A stretch of DNA of 64,000 nt, taken from Bin76 sp963665765 (GTDB taxonomy: Bacteria; Actinomycetota; Acidimicrobiia; Spongiisociales; ZC4RG35). Below are positions 24,638-32,922 of the stretch, in pieces (position 1 is the stretch's first letter; every line of letters begins with the position of its first letter). The notes under the pieces were generated by a model, which saw only the letters and a program-made list of their open reading frames with translations, was not told the origin of the DNA and did not search any database. A program made the translations under genes and the position numbers. Location of the stretch: assembly GCA_963665765.1 (NCBI GenBank), contig OY762464.1:2880023-2944022 (forward strand), read 5' to 3'.

Positions 24638-25818
24638 GGGACATAGAGATTGCCCTGGCCGTTTCCACTCGCCAGTGGTCCGAGCACCTGCACCGCTTCC
24701 TGGTCGACCATGGCGGAGCAAGAGTTCGCGTGCACGTAATGCGACCCGAGGATGCTTTCTCCGAAAGCTTCGATGTTCTTCTGATAGACGATATCTGCTC
24801 CTTCCTGTCGCCGCATCTGGTGGAAAAGCTCAATCAAAGAGGGCGGAGGGTGGTGGGCGTTTACAGCCCGGCCGAGTTCCCCGACGGCAAAGACCGGCTA
24901 CTGGCCTGCGAGGTGATAGAGGCGATCGAAGCCGACGCCTCTCCGGAGGAATTCTTGGCTTTGGTGGAGCAATTGGGCATCGATCGGGAGTCCGGCCGAG
25001 ATTTGTCGGACACCACCACCAGTCGGATCTCTCCCGACCCGGGCCCGGAGGGACTGCGTTCTCTGGTGGCGGTGGGGTCTCCTCCCGGTGGCTGCGGCGC
25101 CACCGAGGTGGCGATCGGCATAGCCCGGCGTCTGGCCGAAAGACACCAAGAAGTGGGTTTGCTGGATCTGGATCAGCGGGCGCCGTCGGTGGCGCAAAGA
25201 CTTGGCCTGCCACTGCATCCCAATCTCCTGACCGCCATCGACGCGGTCCACCACCACAGCGACAGTCTGGACTCCTGCTGGCAGACCCCGCGGGGGTCCT
25301 CTTTGCGAGTCCTCTCCGGAGTCCCCGATCCGGGCGACCGAACCCATCTTCGGCGGGGCGAGGTGGCCGAGGTGCTGTTGGCAGCCACCAAAGTGTCCGA
25401 AGCCACCGTGGTCAACTTCGGGAACTGGGGCATGGTCTCCGATGATCGACCCTACTGGGATGTCACCGGGTCGATCTCCGGTGCGGTCTTGGAGATCGCC
25501 CGGGCGCTGGTGGGTGTGGCGCTACCCAGCCCGGTGGGAATAGTCAGAATGATCGAGTGGATCGGGAATATCCGAACCAGGCATCCGGGCATCCCCGCTC
25601 AGGTGGTGGTCAACCGCGCCCCCAACTCTCTGTCAATGCGAAGGGCGCTCTTCGAGGAGTTGTGCGCGGCGGTCGGACCGGTCCGGATTGCTTTTCTTCC
25701 CGAAGACCAACAGGTCACCGAGGCAGCCTGGAATGGAGTCCTGGTAGATAAGGGAAAGTTTCGTCGGGGGTGCGATCGACTGGCCGATCGGGTTCTTTCG
25801 GAGCAGATCCCAAGATGA
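24634..25818 (+). CDS. CpaE/TadZ-like ATPase-fold protein with degenerate P-loop
   Basis: A 394-residue protein in the cpaE/tadZ position. N-terminal receiver-like region (FDVLLIDDICSFLSP) followed by a MinD-like domain. The place of the deviant Walker A reads VGSPPGGCGATEVAIGIA, lacking the usual two lysines (KGGxGKT), and VGLLDLDQRAPSVAQRLGL is the next conserved strand. TadZ proteins localise the pilus machine to a cell site and several have atypical P-loops; ATP hydrolysis here is doubtful. Overlaps cpaB and cpaF by ATGA. Confidence 0.75.
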   Translation: MRDIEIALAVSTRQWSEHLHRFLVDHGGARVRVHVMRPEDAFSESFDVLLIDDICSFLSPHLVEKLNQRGRRVVGVYSPAEFPDGKDRLLACEVIEAIEADASPEEFLALVEQLGIDRESGRDLSDTTTSRISPDPGPEGLRSLVAVGSPPGGCGATEVAIGIARRLAERHQEVGLLDLDQRAPSVAQRLGLPLHPNLLTAIDAVHHHSDSLDSCWQTPRGSSLRVLSGVPDPGDRTHLRRGEVAEVLLAATKVSEATVVNFGNWGMVSDDRPYWDVTGSISGAVLEIARALVGVALPSPVGIVRMIEWIGNIRTRHPGIPAQVVVNRAPNSLSMRRALFEELCAAVGPVRIAFLPEDQQVTEAAWNGVLVDKGKFRRGCDRLADRVLSEQIPR

Positions 25819-27098
25819 CCGGCGGAATGGGTCGGCACGCCTACGCCGACATCCGACGCGCTTCCCTCGACCTGATAGATGAGCGCGACATAGATCCCGA
25901 AGTTGATCGGCAAGGGGCCCGGAGGCTCGTGGAGCGGGCCGTGAAGGAGTATTGTCGGCGCACCCAGGTGGGTTTGGGGCGGGCGCTCCGGGATCCGGAC
26001 GACATGACCGAACGGGTTCTCCGTTCCATTGTCGACTACGGACCTCTGACTGATTTGCTGGCCCGCTCGGATATCGAAGAAATATTCATAGAGGGTCCCC
26101 GGGTCACTTTCATCGATGGCAATGGAACGTTGCGCGGCCTGAAAGAGCCCACCACCCTGGAAGAGAACCGGCAAGTGGTGGATCGTCTGCTGGCGGGAAG
26201 CGATCGGCGGCTGGATGCCTCCCAGCCCATCGTCCAAGCCCGGGTGATGGGCGGCTCGGCGCGGCTCACCGTCGTTATCCCTCCCATCTCCGATCGGCTT
26301 TCCGCCACTCTCCGACGCTACGCGCTGCGGCGTCAAAATCTGGAATCACTGGTGGAGTTGCGATCCATCACCCCCGCCGCGGCGCGGTTGTTGTCCTTGG
26401 CAATGCAGACCGAGTGCGGGGTGGTCGTCTCCGGACCTCCGGGCACCGGCAAAACAACCCTGCTAAGCGCCCTGCTCGATTCCTGCCCGCCCACCCGGTG
26501 CATCCGTTGCTGTGAAGAGGTGCGCGAACTGCACATCCCCCTGGTGCATGGCTCGTTCTACGAGGCGCGACCTCCGGGGCTGGATGGGAGGGGAGAGATC
26601 AGCCTACGCGTTCTGGTCAAGGTGGTGCTGGCCATGCGCCCCGACCTGATCGTGGTGGGGGAGGTGCGGGGAGGGGAGGCGTTCGAACTGACCAGGGCTG
26701 CCAACGCCGGGTGCGGATTCGCCTGCACGGTTCATGCCAATTCGGCGTCCGACGCCCTGGGTGCCTTGATCAGCGCGGCGTTGATGGCCGGAGAAAACGT
26801 CAGCGAACGGGTGGTGCGTCGGGTCTTTGCCTCGGCTATCGATCTGGTAGTTCATCTGGATCGGGAAAATTCGGGCGGAGGTGAGGGTGGCTTGATGCGC
26901 CAGGTGCGGGAAATCATCTCGGTGGACCCCGGGCCGGACGGATCATTTTCCGAACGGGTCATTTTTCACCGCCCCCGGCTGGGAGAGCCGATGATTTGGA
27001 GCGGCGAATTGCTTTCCGAATCTTTGAGTGGCAGGATCGAGCGGGCGGCGGGGATGCCTTTGGCCGAACTGTTGGAGGAAAGCGGAGAGGCGCGATGA
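25815..27098 (+). CDS. cpaF: CpaF/TadA secretion ATPase
   Basis: Hexameric ATPase that powers Tad pilus assembly from the cytoplasm. About 427 residues; N-terminal all-alpha part, then ADIEEIFIEGP, the Walker A GPPGTGKTTLL (about residue 210), the Asp box ELHIPLVHGSFYEARPP, Walker B MRPDLIVVGEVRGGEAFEL and the His box FACTVHANSASDAL. The ATG at 25815 overlaps the previous stop (ATGA). Confidence 0.93.
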   Translation: MTGGMGRHAYADIRRASLDLIDERDIDPEVDRQGARRLVERAVKEYCRRTQVGLGRALRDPDDMTERVLRSIVDYGPLTDLLARSDIEEIFIEGPRVTFIDGNGTLRGLKEPTTLEENRQVVDRLLAGSDRRLDASQPIVQARVMGGSARLTVVIPPISDRLSATLRRYALRRQNLESLVELRSITPAAARLLSLAMQTECGVVVSGPPGTGKTTLLSALLDSCPPTRCIRCCEEVRELHIPLVHGSFYEARPPGLDGRGEISLRVLVKVVLAMRPDLIVVGEVRGGEAFELTRAANAGCGFACTVHANSASDALGALISAALMAGENVSERVVRRVFASAIDLVVHLDRENSGGGEGGLMRQVREIISVDPGPDGSFSERVIFHRPRLGEPMIWSGELLSESLSGRIERAAGMPLAELLEESGEAR

Positions 27099-27979
27099 GG
27101 TGGGCGGCAGCTCTGGCGAGCGGAACATTCGTTGCTTTTCTCACCGCGGTGCTGATGGGAATACGACCACGGTTGGTTTGGACCCGCCGCCGGGATCAGG
27201 GAGCGAGGCAACTGTGGTTGGCGCAGGCCGGTTTACACGTGACCCCTCTTCGGTTCACCGCGATATCCGTGGGGGTGGGGTTGGTGGCGCTGGTGATTCT
27301 TCTGGGACTGTCGGGAGTGTGGGCGGTGGCTCTGCCCCCCTCGGTCCTGATCTCGCTTCTTCCCCGTTTTTACTTCGCCCGGGTGCGGACCCGGCGCCTC
27401 TCGGAGGTCAGGAAGGCCTGGCCGGACGGTATCAGGGATCTGATCGGAGGAGTCGCGTCGGGCATATCGATCCAGCGGGCTTTGGAGAACCTGTCCCGTT
27501 CGGGGCCGGCGCCGCTGCGGGAGGCCTTCGGCAGGTTTCCCGTGCTGGCCCGCACCATGGGGGTGACTCCAACTCTCGAATCGATCAAAGAGGATCTGGC
27601 GGATCCCACTTCTGATCGAGTGATAGAAGTGCTCAGGATCGCCCACGAGAAAGGAGGCGCCTTGATTCCGGAGATACTTCGTGACCTGGCGGAATCCACC
27701 TCCATGGATCTGGCTGCCACCGAAGAGGAGCAAACCGAGGCTCTGGAGCAGCGCATCAATGCCCGGGTGGTGTTCATGCTGCCCTGGCTGGTGCTGGTGG
27801 CCCTAACTTTCCGCCCCGGACCTTTTCGCTCCTTCTATTCGTCTCCGGCGGGAATCGTGGTGGTGGCGATCGGCGCCGGCCTGTCATTGTTGGGCATCGC
27901 CATCGTCTCGCGGCTGTCCCGTCCACCGGATGAGCCGAGGGTTCTCACCGGCGCCGGCGAAGGGAGGGAAAGATGGTAG
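27095..27979 (+). CDS. tadB: Tad pilus inner-membrane platform protein TadB
   Basis: About 294 residues: an N-terminal helix, a membrane segment near residue 55-80 (GLVALVILLGLSGVWAVALP), a cytoplasmic T2SF helical domain (RKAWPDGIRDLIGGVASGISIQRALENL, then EEEQTEALEQRINARVVFMLP) and two C-terminal membrane helices. T2SF proteins form the platform on which CpaF acts. ATGA overlap with cpaF, 7-nt overlap with tadC. Confidence 0.88.
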   Translation: MRWAAALASGTFVAFLTAVLMGIRPRLVWTRRRDQGARQLWLAQAGLHVTPLRFTAISVGVGLVALVILLGLSGVWAVALPPSVLISLLPRFYFARVRTRRLSEVRKAWPDGIRDLIGGVASGISIQRALENLSRSGPAPLREAFGRFPVLARTMGVTPTLESIKEDLADPTSDRVIEVLRIAHEKGGALIPEILRDLAESTSMDLAATEEEQTEALEQRINARVVFMLPWLVLVALTFRPGPFRSFYSSPAGIVVVAIGAGLSLLGIAIVSRLSRPPDEPRVLTGAGEGRERW

Positions 27980-28911
27980 AGAATTCTGTTCACTTGCTGG
28001 TTGCCCTCCTCACCTCGATCGCAGTGATGGGAACCCTGATGGGATTCTTCCCAATACCCAAGCGGCTGAGCAGCAGGGTCCGTCCCTACACGGCCGTGGG
28101 CGGGAGACTGACCGACCCGATGCTGACGGGACATGCTCCGACCGAAGCGCCGGGACGGCTTTTGCGCCCCATGGTTCTGGCCGTAGCCCATGCGTTGGGA
28201 AGGATGGCCGATCGGATGGGCGAGGAGAAATTGGCTCTCCGGCTACGCCAAGCCCGGCTCTACCCCGGGCTGACGGATCAGGACCGGGTGGCTTCCTATC
28301 GGTTGGCGGTGCTGGGGACGGCGGTGATGTTCGCGGGTTTGGGGGCGACGGTTACCTTGTTGCTCCATCAATCCACCCCCGTGGTCCTGGCCGCCTCATT
28401 CGGGTTGGGCGTCTCGGGCGCCTTGCGGGTGCGAGGGCGGCTGGAGCGGACGCTGGAGCGGCGCCGGTCACGGATGAAGATCGAGATCGCCACCATCAAC
28501 CAACTGCTTGCTATCAGGGTCCGATCGGGAAGCGGGATCATACAAGCAGTGGGAGAACTCACCGCCCGTGGTCGAGGGGAAGTGGTCGAGGAGTTGCGGA
28601 TGGCCCTGAGAATGCACCGATCGGGCGACCGGGCGGCGGCGGCTTTTCGAAGATTGGCCGAGCTAACCCCCGAATCCCATTGTGCGCGTACCTACAAGTT
28701 GCTCGCCTCGGCAGACGAGATGGGAGTGGACCTGACCGCGGGACTGAGGGCTCTGGCAGATGACGCTCGCCGGGCTCGTCGGGAGGCTCTGCGGCGTTCG
28801 GCCATCAAGAGACGCTCGGCGATGTTGGTGCCCACCATCGCCATTCTGGCGCCGGTGATGCTGCTGTTTGTGGCGGCGCCCCTTCCGCAATTGGTTCTCG
28901 GTTGGAAATAG
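27973..28911 (+). CDS. tadC: Tad pilus inner-membrane platform protein TadC
   Basis: 312 residues, same architecture as TadB with an N-terminal helix, paired membrane helices (ALRVRG preceded by a strongly hydrophobic stretch) and a T2SF domain (LAIRVRSGSGIIQAVGELTARGRGEVVEEL; LLASADEMGVDLTAGLRALADDARRAR). Ends with a C-terminal membrane helix LVPTIAILAPVMLLFVAAPLPQLVLGW. Partner of TadB. Confidence 0.87.
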   Translation: MVENSVHLLVALLTSIAVMGTLMGFFPIPKRLSSRVRPYTAVGGRLTDPMLTGHAPTEAPGRLLRPMVLAVAHALGRMADRMGEEKLALRLRQARLYPGLTDQDRVASYRLAVLGTAVMFAGLGATVTLLLHQSTPVVLAASFGLGVSGALRVRGRLERTLERRRSRMKIEIATINQLLAIRVRSGSGIIQAVGELTARGRGEVVEELRMALRMHRSGDRAAAAFRRLAELTPESHCARTYKLLASADEMGVDLTAGLRALADDARRARREALRRSAIKRRSAMLVPTIAILAPVMLLFVAAPLPQLVLGWK

Positions 28912-28939
28912 GGCAAACGATCAGAAAAAGGAGGACGTA

Positions 28940-29143
28940 ATGCTGGCCATGACGTATCGGATCATCAAAGACAAAGTTGAGGGGTTTCACCGCCGGCAGG
29001 GGGGTTTGAGCACCGCCGAATTGCTGGGAAACGCGGCTCTGGCGGTGGTGGCCCTGCTGGCCATCTGGGCGGTGTTGCAGGCTTTGGGCACCGACATCGT
29101 GGGATGGATTCGCAGCCAATTGTCCACTCAACTCCAACAGTGA
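28940..29143 (+). CDS. Flp-type pilin
   Basis: A 67-residue protein with a short basic leader (TYRIIKDKVEGFHRRQGG), then LSTAELLGNAALAVVALLAIWAVLQALG. The Gly-Gly before the hydrophobic helix and the Glu at position +5 match prepilins processed after Gly by a TadV-type peptidase, so this is the likely major pilin or a DUF4244-like relative. AAGGAGG precedes the ATG. It follows tadC by 28 nt. No prepilin peptidase gene is in the cluster. Confidence 0.8.
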   Translation: MLAMTYRIIKDKVEGFHRRQGGLSTAELLGNAALAVVALLAIWAVLQALGTDIVGWIRSQLSTQLQQ

Positions 29144-29559
29144 CGCAGGGCCGGATGTCCGCCCCGGATGGTGGTCATGCTACGGAGCAGCCGGGGCGTA
29201 CAGCCGGTTTCGCGACGGTCAACTTCGTGGTGGCGGCGGGGTGCTCCCTGCTTTTCTTTGTGCTGCTTTCCAACCTGCTGGTGGTTCAGTACGGGCGAGC
29301 CGCGGTGCGGATCGCCTTGGACGAGGGCGCCCGCCACGGCGCCCGAAGCGGCGTCGACGCCACCCGGTGCGAGGCTCGGGTGCAGAAGGTGCTCACCGGT
29401 TTGCTGGGAGGTGAGATGGGTTCGGGGGTTTCGTACCGTTGCGTGAAGGGCCCGGAGCGCACCCATGCCCGCGCGGTGGTGCGTTTTCCGGCCTGGTTGC
29501 CGGGCATCCCCGATTACCGGTTCGAGATGGCCGCCACCGCCACCACGGAACGCAGATGA
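29140..29559 (+). CDS. TadE-like pseudopilin
   Basis: About 139 residues. A membrane helix (FATVNFVVAAGCSLLFFVLLSNLLVVQYGRAAVRIALDEGAR) with TadE-type continuation, then a small extracellular domain with two cysteines (ATRCEARVQKVL; VSYRCVKG) probably forming a disulfide. A GTG at 29140 overlaps the pilin stop (GTGA); an ATG at 29155 is the alternative start. TadE proteins are minor pilin-like components of the Tad system. Confidence 0.72.
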   Translation: MTQGRMSAPDGGHATEQPGRTAGFATVNFVVAAGCSLLFFVLLSNLLVVQYGRAAVRIALDEGARHGARSGVDATRCEARVQKVLTGLLGGEMGSGVSYRCVKGPERTHARAVVRFPAWLPGIPDYRFEMAATATTERR

Positions 29560-30011
29560 GACGGGGAGGATTGCGGATCCAGCGGGGATCGGCGCCCTTG
29601 GAACTGGTGATGGGGGTGGGGCTGATCCTGATACCCCTGGCGTTGCTGTCGCTGTCGTTGGGGCCCCTTCTGCAGCGGATGGTGTTTGCCAGGATCGCGG
29701 CGGCGGAGGCGGCCCGGGATATGGTTCTCTCCGACGGCTCGGAAAAAAGGGCGATGGGGCTGGTGCGGGAGATCGCCTTCAATCACGACCTGGAGGTGGA
29801 CCAAGTGGGTGTGGGGTTCTGTGACGGCGAGACCGGCCCGGTCACTTCCCTGCCGCGCTCGGTCTGCGGTCCGCCCGCCAAGGGAGACTTGGTGACGGTG
29901 GTGGTGACCATCCGAGGACCCGCCTTTCTTACCCCCTATGGCGAAGTGGGTGAGGTCACCATCGCGGCGTCTCACACTGAGATGGTGGGACTCTATCGCT
30001 CCACCGGATGA
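29556..30011 (+). CDS. TadE-like pseudopilin (second copy)
   Basis: 151 residues starting MRRGGLRIQRGSAPLELVMGVGLILIPLALLSLSLGPLL: the RGSAPLELV is the classical TadE entry to its helix, with Glu at the expected place. A short domain with paired cysteines follows (VGFCDGETGPV; SVCGPPAKGD). ATGA overlap with the previous gene and with the next. Second of three consecutive pseudopilin-type genes. Confidence 0.78.
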   Translation: MRRGGLRIQRGSAPLELVMGVGLILIPLALLSLSLGPLLQRMVFARIAAAEAARDMVLSDGSEKRAMGLVREIAFNHDLEVDQVGVGFCDGETGPVTSLPRSVCGPPAKGDLVTVVVTIRGPAFLTPYGEVGEVTIAASHTEMVGLYRSTG

Positions 30012-30439
30012 GAAGGGCGACGAGACAGAGGGGATCGGTCACCATCTGGCTCCTGGGGCTGGGGTTCTGTCTCCTGATTCTGGGAGGGTTGGGACTGGAC
30101 TTGTGGTCGGCGCTGGTGGTGCATTCCCGGCTCTCGGGGATGGCGGACGCCATCGCCGCCGCCGCAGCCTCGGGGATCTCCGAGGAACATTGGCGGCGGA
30201 CCGGGCAAATCCGCCTGGATCCCGAGCGCGCCGGGCGGCTGGGCAGGAATCTGGCCGCTCGCCATCCCGGAGCGGCCCTTTTGGATTCCCCTCCCCGGAT
30301 AGAGGTCGATCCCGACCGGCGCACGGTGTCGGTGCGGGTGAAGGGCACCACTCGGTTGGTTCTGCTGAGACTGGTGTCGGACTCAGATCGCCTGGAGGTG
30401 GCGGTCATTGCTATTTCCGAACCGCAGGTGGTCGGCTGA
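30008..30439 (+). CDS. TadG-like pilus-associated protein, short
   Basis: 143 residues: a basic start, QRGSVTIWLLGLGFCLLILGGLGLDLW membrane helix, then helix DAIAAAAASGISEEHWR (the RxADxxAxAAA pattern of TadG N-termini) and a small beta domain RIEVDPDRRTVSVRVKGTTRL. It lacks the von Willebrand A domain of full TadG. Last gene of the Tad operon, converging on uppP with a 44-nt gap. Confidence 0.7.
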   Translation: MRRATRQRGSVTIWLLGLGFCLLILGGLGLDLWSALVVHSRLSGMADAIAAAAASGISEEHWRRTGQIRLDPERAGRLGRNLAARHPGAALLDSPPRIEVDPDRRTVSVRVKGTTRLVLLRLVSDSDRLEVAVIAISEPQVVG

Positions 30440-30483
30440 GGGGGTACAGTGGCCAGTCGGCCGTGGGGCAGGACCAGGCTTGT

Positions 30484-31257
30484 TCAGAAAACCAGCAGGC
30501 CGACGACTCCCAGCACGCCGGTGTAGACCGCAAAAGGCCGAAGCCCCACCCGGCCGATCACGGACAGCAGTGCCACGATCGAAAAGTATCCCACCACCGC
30601 CGCCACCGCCAGACCCAACAAAGCCGGTCCCAGTGATGGGAAGTTCAGGTCCATCCTGGTCACCGACCGCAGACCGGCGGCCGCGATGGCGGGGACAGCC
30701 AGCAGAAAGGAGTAGCGGGTCGCCTGGGTGGGGGAGAGCCCCCGGGCCATTCCGGCCGTGATGGTCACCGCCGACCGGGAGATTCCCGGCAACAAAGCCA
30801 GGGTTTGGGCCAGCCCCACCCACAGCCCGTCCCACCATCCGGCCTCCTCCAAGCGGCCCTCCCGTCCCCCGAGCCGCCGTCCCCACCAAAGCACCACGGT
30901 GGTAAAAAGCAAAGCCCCCGCCACGAACTCCGGATGATCCTGGGCCGTGTCCACCCATGCTTCCAACAGCAGACCCACGGCCGCCGGGGCGGTTCCCACC
31001 GCCAGCAAGCCCCAAAGGTGGCGGGCCTTGGCCGAGGTTTGGAATCTGAGGAGTTCCCGCAGGTCCCGCCGGTAGTAGATCACCACGGCGACCAGAGTCC
31101 CCAGATGCAGGAAGGCGCTCTGGGCCAGGGAAGGGGTGGAGATGGAAAACCCCATCTCCGACAGCAGGGCCGGTCCCAGCACCAGATGACCGCTGGAGGA
31201 GACCGGAAGGAATTCGGTGAGCCCCTGTATGACGCCCCAGACCAATGCGTCGATCAT
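30484..31257 (-). CDS. uppP: Undecaprenyl-diphosphatase
   Basis: Dephosphorylates undecaprenyl diphosphate to recycle the lipid carrier of cell-wall synthesis; may confer bacitracin tolerance. 257 residues, about eight hydrophobic helices, with both signatures: GLTEFLPVSSSGHLVLG (catalytic Glu/Ser) near the N-terminus and LLPGISRSAVTITAGM with the catalytic Arg. Follows the SAF gene at 31269 in the same direction with an 11-nt gap. Confidence 0.94.
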   Translation of the reverse strand: MIDALVWGVIQGLTEFLPVSSSGHLVLGPALLSEMGFSISTPSLAQSAFLHLGTLVAVVIYYRRDLRELLRFQTSAKARHLWGLLAVGTAPAAVGLLLEAWVDTAQDHPEFVAGALLFTTVVLWWGRRLGGREGRLEEAGWWDGLWVGLAQTLALLPGISRSAVTITAGMARGLSPTQATRYSFLLAVPAIAAAGLRSVTRMDLNFPSLGPALLGLAVAAVVGYFSIVALLSVIGRVGLRPFAVYTGVLGVVGLLVF

Positions 31258-31268
31258 GGGATGACACC

Positions 31269-31805
31269 CTAGCGGTTGGGAGCCACCGCCACCGTCAGTG
31301 TTCCGTAAGCCGATGCCACCGAGACGCGGGCCAAGTGCTCTCCCGGCACGGCAATCAACGCCATCTCCTCGAGATGGCGCTCCCCAACCGGCGAGCGAAT
31401 CACTATTCCGGGAACGGGCGAATCCATCGGGGACAGTTCATCCCCGCCCGCCACCAGCATCACATGGCTACCGGGAAGCAGACCCGGTGGCGCATCCAGT
31501 TCCACGGCCCACCACCCTTCGGGAACCGGGATCTGACGGCGAGCAAGCAGGGATGGCAGAAGAGGATCCCCGGCAGACAGGGTCGCCGTCAGGGTGCCTT
31601 CGGTGGCGGTGGGCGGAAGCAGTCCCGTCGGTGTTTCCCGGAGTTCGAACAGATGCTCAGAGATCTCGGTGCCCGCCTCGATACCCGCCCTTGCGAAGGG
31701 ATGCAAGGTGGTGGGGGCGGGCATCAACTGGATCCACCAGGAGAATCCCACCACTGCCACCGCTCCGGCCCATTTGAGATAGGAGCGGGGAGCAAACCAG
31801 AGCAT
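31269..31805 (-). CDS. SAF-domain-like envelope protein, second copy
   Basis: 178 residues with an N-terminal membrane helix (YLKWAGAVAVVGFSWWIQL), a strand-rich body with the SAF pattern (GTEISEHLFELRETPTGLLPP, RRQIPVPEGWWAVELDAPPGLLPGSHVMLV) and a final SVASAYGTLTVAVAP strand typical of CpaB-like proteins. It is separate from the Tad operon and on the opposite strand, in a two-gene unit with uppP. May be a second CpaB-type subunit or serve another envelope function. Confidence 0.6.
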   Translation of the reverse strand: MLWFAPRSYLKWAGAVAVVGFSWWIQLMPAPTTLHPFARAGIEAGTEISEHLFELRETPTGLLPPTATEGTLTATLSAGDPLLPSLLARRQIPVPEGWWAVELDAPPGLLPGSHVMLVAGGDELSPMDSPVPGIVIRSPVGERHLEEMALIAVPGEHLARVSVASAYGTLTVAVAPNR

Positions 31806-31913
31806 CCCCCAAGATGGCTACGGGTCGCCGGGCAACGCCGGGTGGCGGGACGGATTTGAATCGCGAGTCAGTCGTTTTGTTCCCACTCCGACCGTGAGCG
31901 GCAGGAAGGGAAG

Positions 31914-32210
31914 CTATTTGACGGAAGTAGTCCGGCTATCGGAAGACACCGACGACGTATCACCATCAGATTTGGTTTCCGACGAAGTGTCGCCTTCGGA
32001 TGCCGGGGTCTTCTTTCCGTTGGTGGGATTGGGCCTACGGGAATCGGTCACGTAGAAGCCCGAACCCTTGAAAACTACTCCCCGGGCATGGAACACTTTC
32101 CGAAGGTCCCCTCCGCAGGCGTCGTGAATGGTCAGCGGATCATCGCGGAAGGACTGCATGACTTCCAAGCGGTCGCCGCACTGGCGACACAGATACTCGT
32201 AGGTGGGCAT
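31914..32210 (-). CDS. FmdB-type zinc-ribbon protein
   Basis: 98 residues: MPTYEYLCRQCGDRLEVMQSF, then DACGGDLRKVFHARGVVFKGSGFYVTDSRR, the FmdB putative regulatory protein signature. The first zinc pair is CxxC as usual; the second pair should read CPxCGG but here is HDACGG, giving a C-C-H-C set. The C-terminal 45 residues are Ser/Thr/Asp-rich low complexity (GDTSSETKSDGDTSSVSSDS). Family function is not established. Divergent from plsY. Confidence 0.82.
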   Translation of the reverse strand: MPTYEYLCRQCGDRLEVMQSFRDDPLTIHDACGGDLRKVFHARGVVFKGSGFYVTDSRRPNPTNGKKTPASEGDTSSETKSDGDTSSVSSDSRTTSVK

Positions 32211-32298
32211 AAAAGGGGACTTTCGGTGTTGACTACGGGGCGCAACCCTAGCCTGAGGATACCTCCCACCGGGGGAGAGCGTAAACTGGTTGGCAATC

Positions 32299-32922
32299 AT
32301 GGAGTCTGTGGAGTTGTTGCTGGTCGGGGCGGTTGCCCTTTCGTATCTGATCGGTTCCATCGATTTTGCGATTTTTGTCAGTCGTCTGCACGGCGTGGAC
32401 ATCCGCTCTCAAGGAAGCGGCAACCCGGGAACCGCCAACGTCTTTCGGGTGGTGGGAGTCGTCCCCGGGATCATGGTGCTGGTTGGTGATCTGCTGAAGG
32501 GGTTGGTGGCCGCGGTTCTGGGCGCTTTGGCCGCCGGAGCGGTCAACCCCGAGCAGGTGGCGAATCCGGTGAATTCCTGGGAAGTCACGTTGGCCGGAGC
32601 GGCCGCGGTGATCGGACACTGCTATCCGGTGTTCCATCGTTTTCACGGAGGAAAGGGAGTGGCCACCATGTTCGGGGCGATGCTTTTCGTCCTGCCTTTG
32701 GTGACGGTGGTAATGGGGGTGTTGTGGGTGGTGGTGGCCCGGGTGGCCAAATTTCCGGCGGCCGGCTCAACCGCGGCCGCGGTGGCCTATCTGCCTCTCA
32801 GCTACTGGCAGGGCATGAGGTTTCCGGCGATGGCCTGGTTGATGGTGGTGGTGGTCCTGATTCTCTACCGACATCGGTCCAATCTGGCCACCTGGAGGGA
32901 GAGAAGGTCCGGCGCCCGGTGA
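32299..32922 (+). CDS. plsY: Acyl-phosphate:glycerol-3-phosphate acyltransferase PlsY
   Basis: Membrane enzyme that acylates glycerol-3-phosphate from acyl-phosphate to start phospholipid synthesis. About 207 residues, with the conserved loops GSGNPGTANVFRVVG (GSGNxGAxN motif), GHCYPVFHRFHGGKGVAT and YRHRSNLATW between hydrophobic helices. The ATG at 32299 is chosen over a TTG at 32290. The stop overlaps the moeA start (TGATG). Confidence 0.93.
   Translation: MESVELLLVGAVALSYLIGSIDFAIFVSRLHGVDIRSQGSGNPGTANVFRVVGVVPGIMVLVGDLLKGLVAAVLGALAAGAVNPEQVANPVNSWEVTLAGAAAVIGHCYPVFHRFHGGKGVATMFGAMLFVLPLVTVVMGVLWVVVARVAKFPAAGSTAAAVAYLPLSYWQGMRFPAMAWLMVVVVLILYRHRSNLATWRERRSGAR

Noticed and set aside
31806..31913. 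A tRNA-like stretch (GGATTTGAATCG) at about 31851.
   Set aside because: It resembles a T arm, but no acceptor or anticodon stem can be formed around it.
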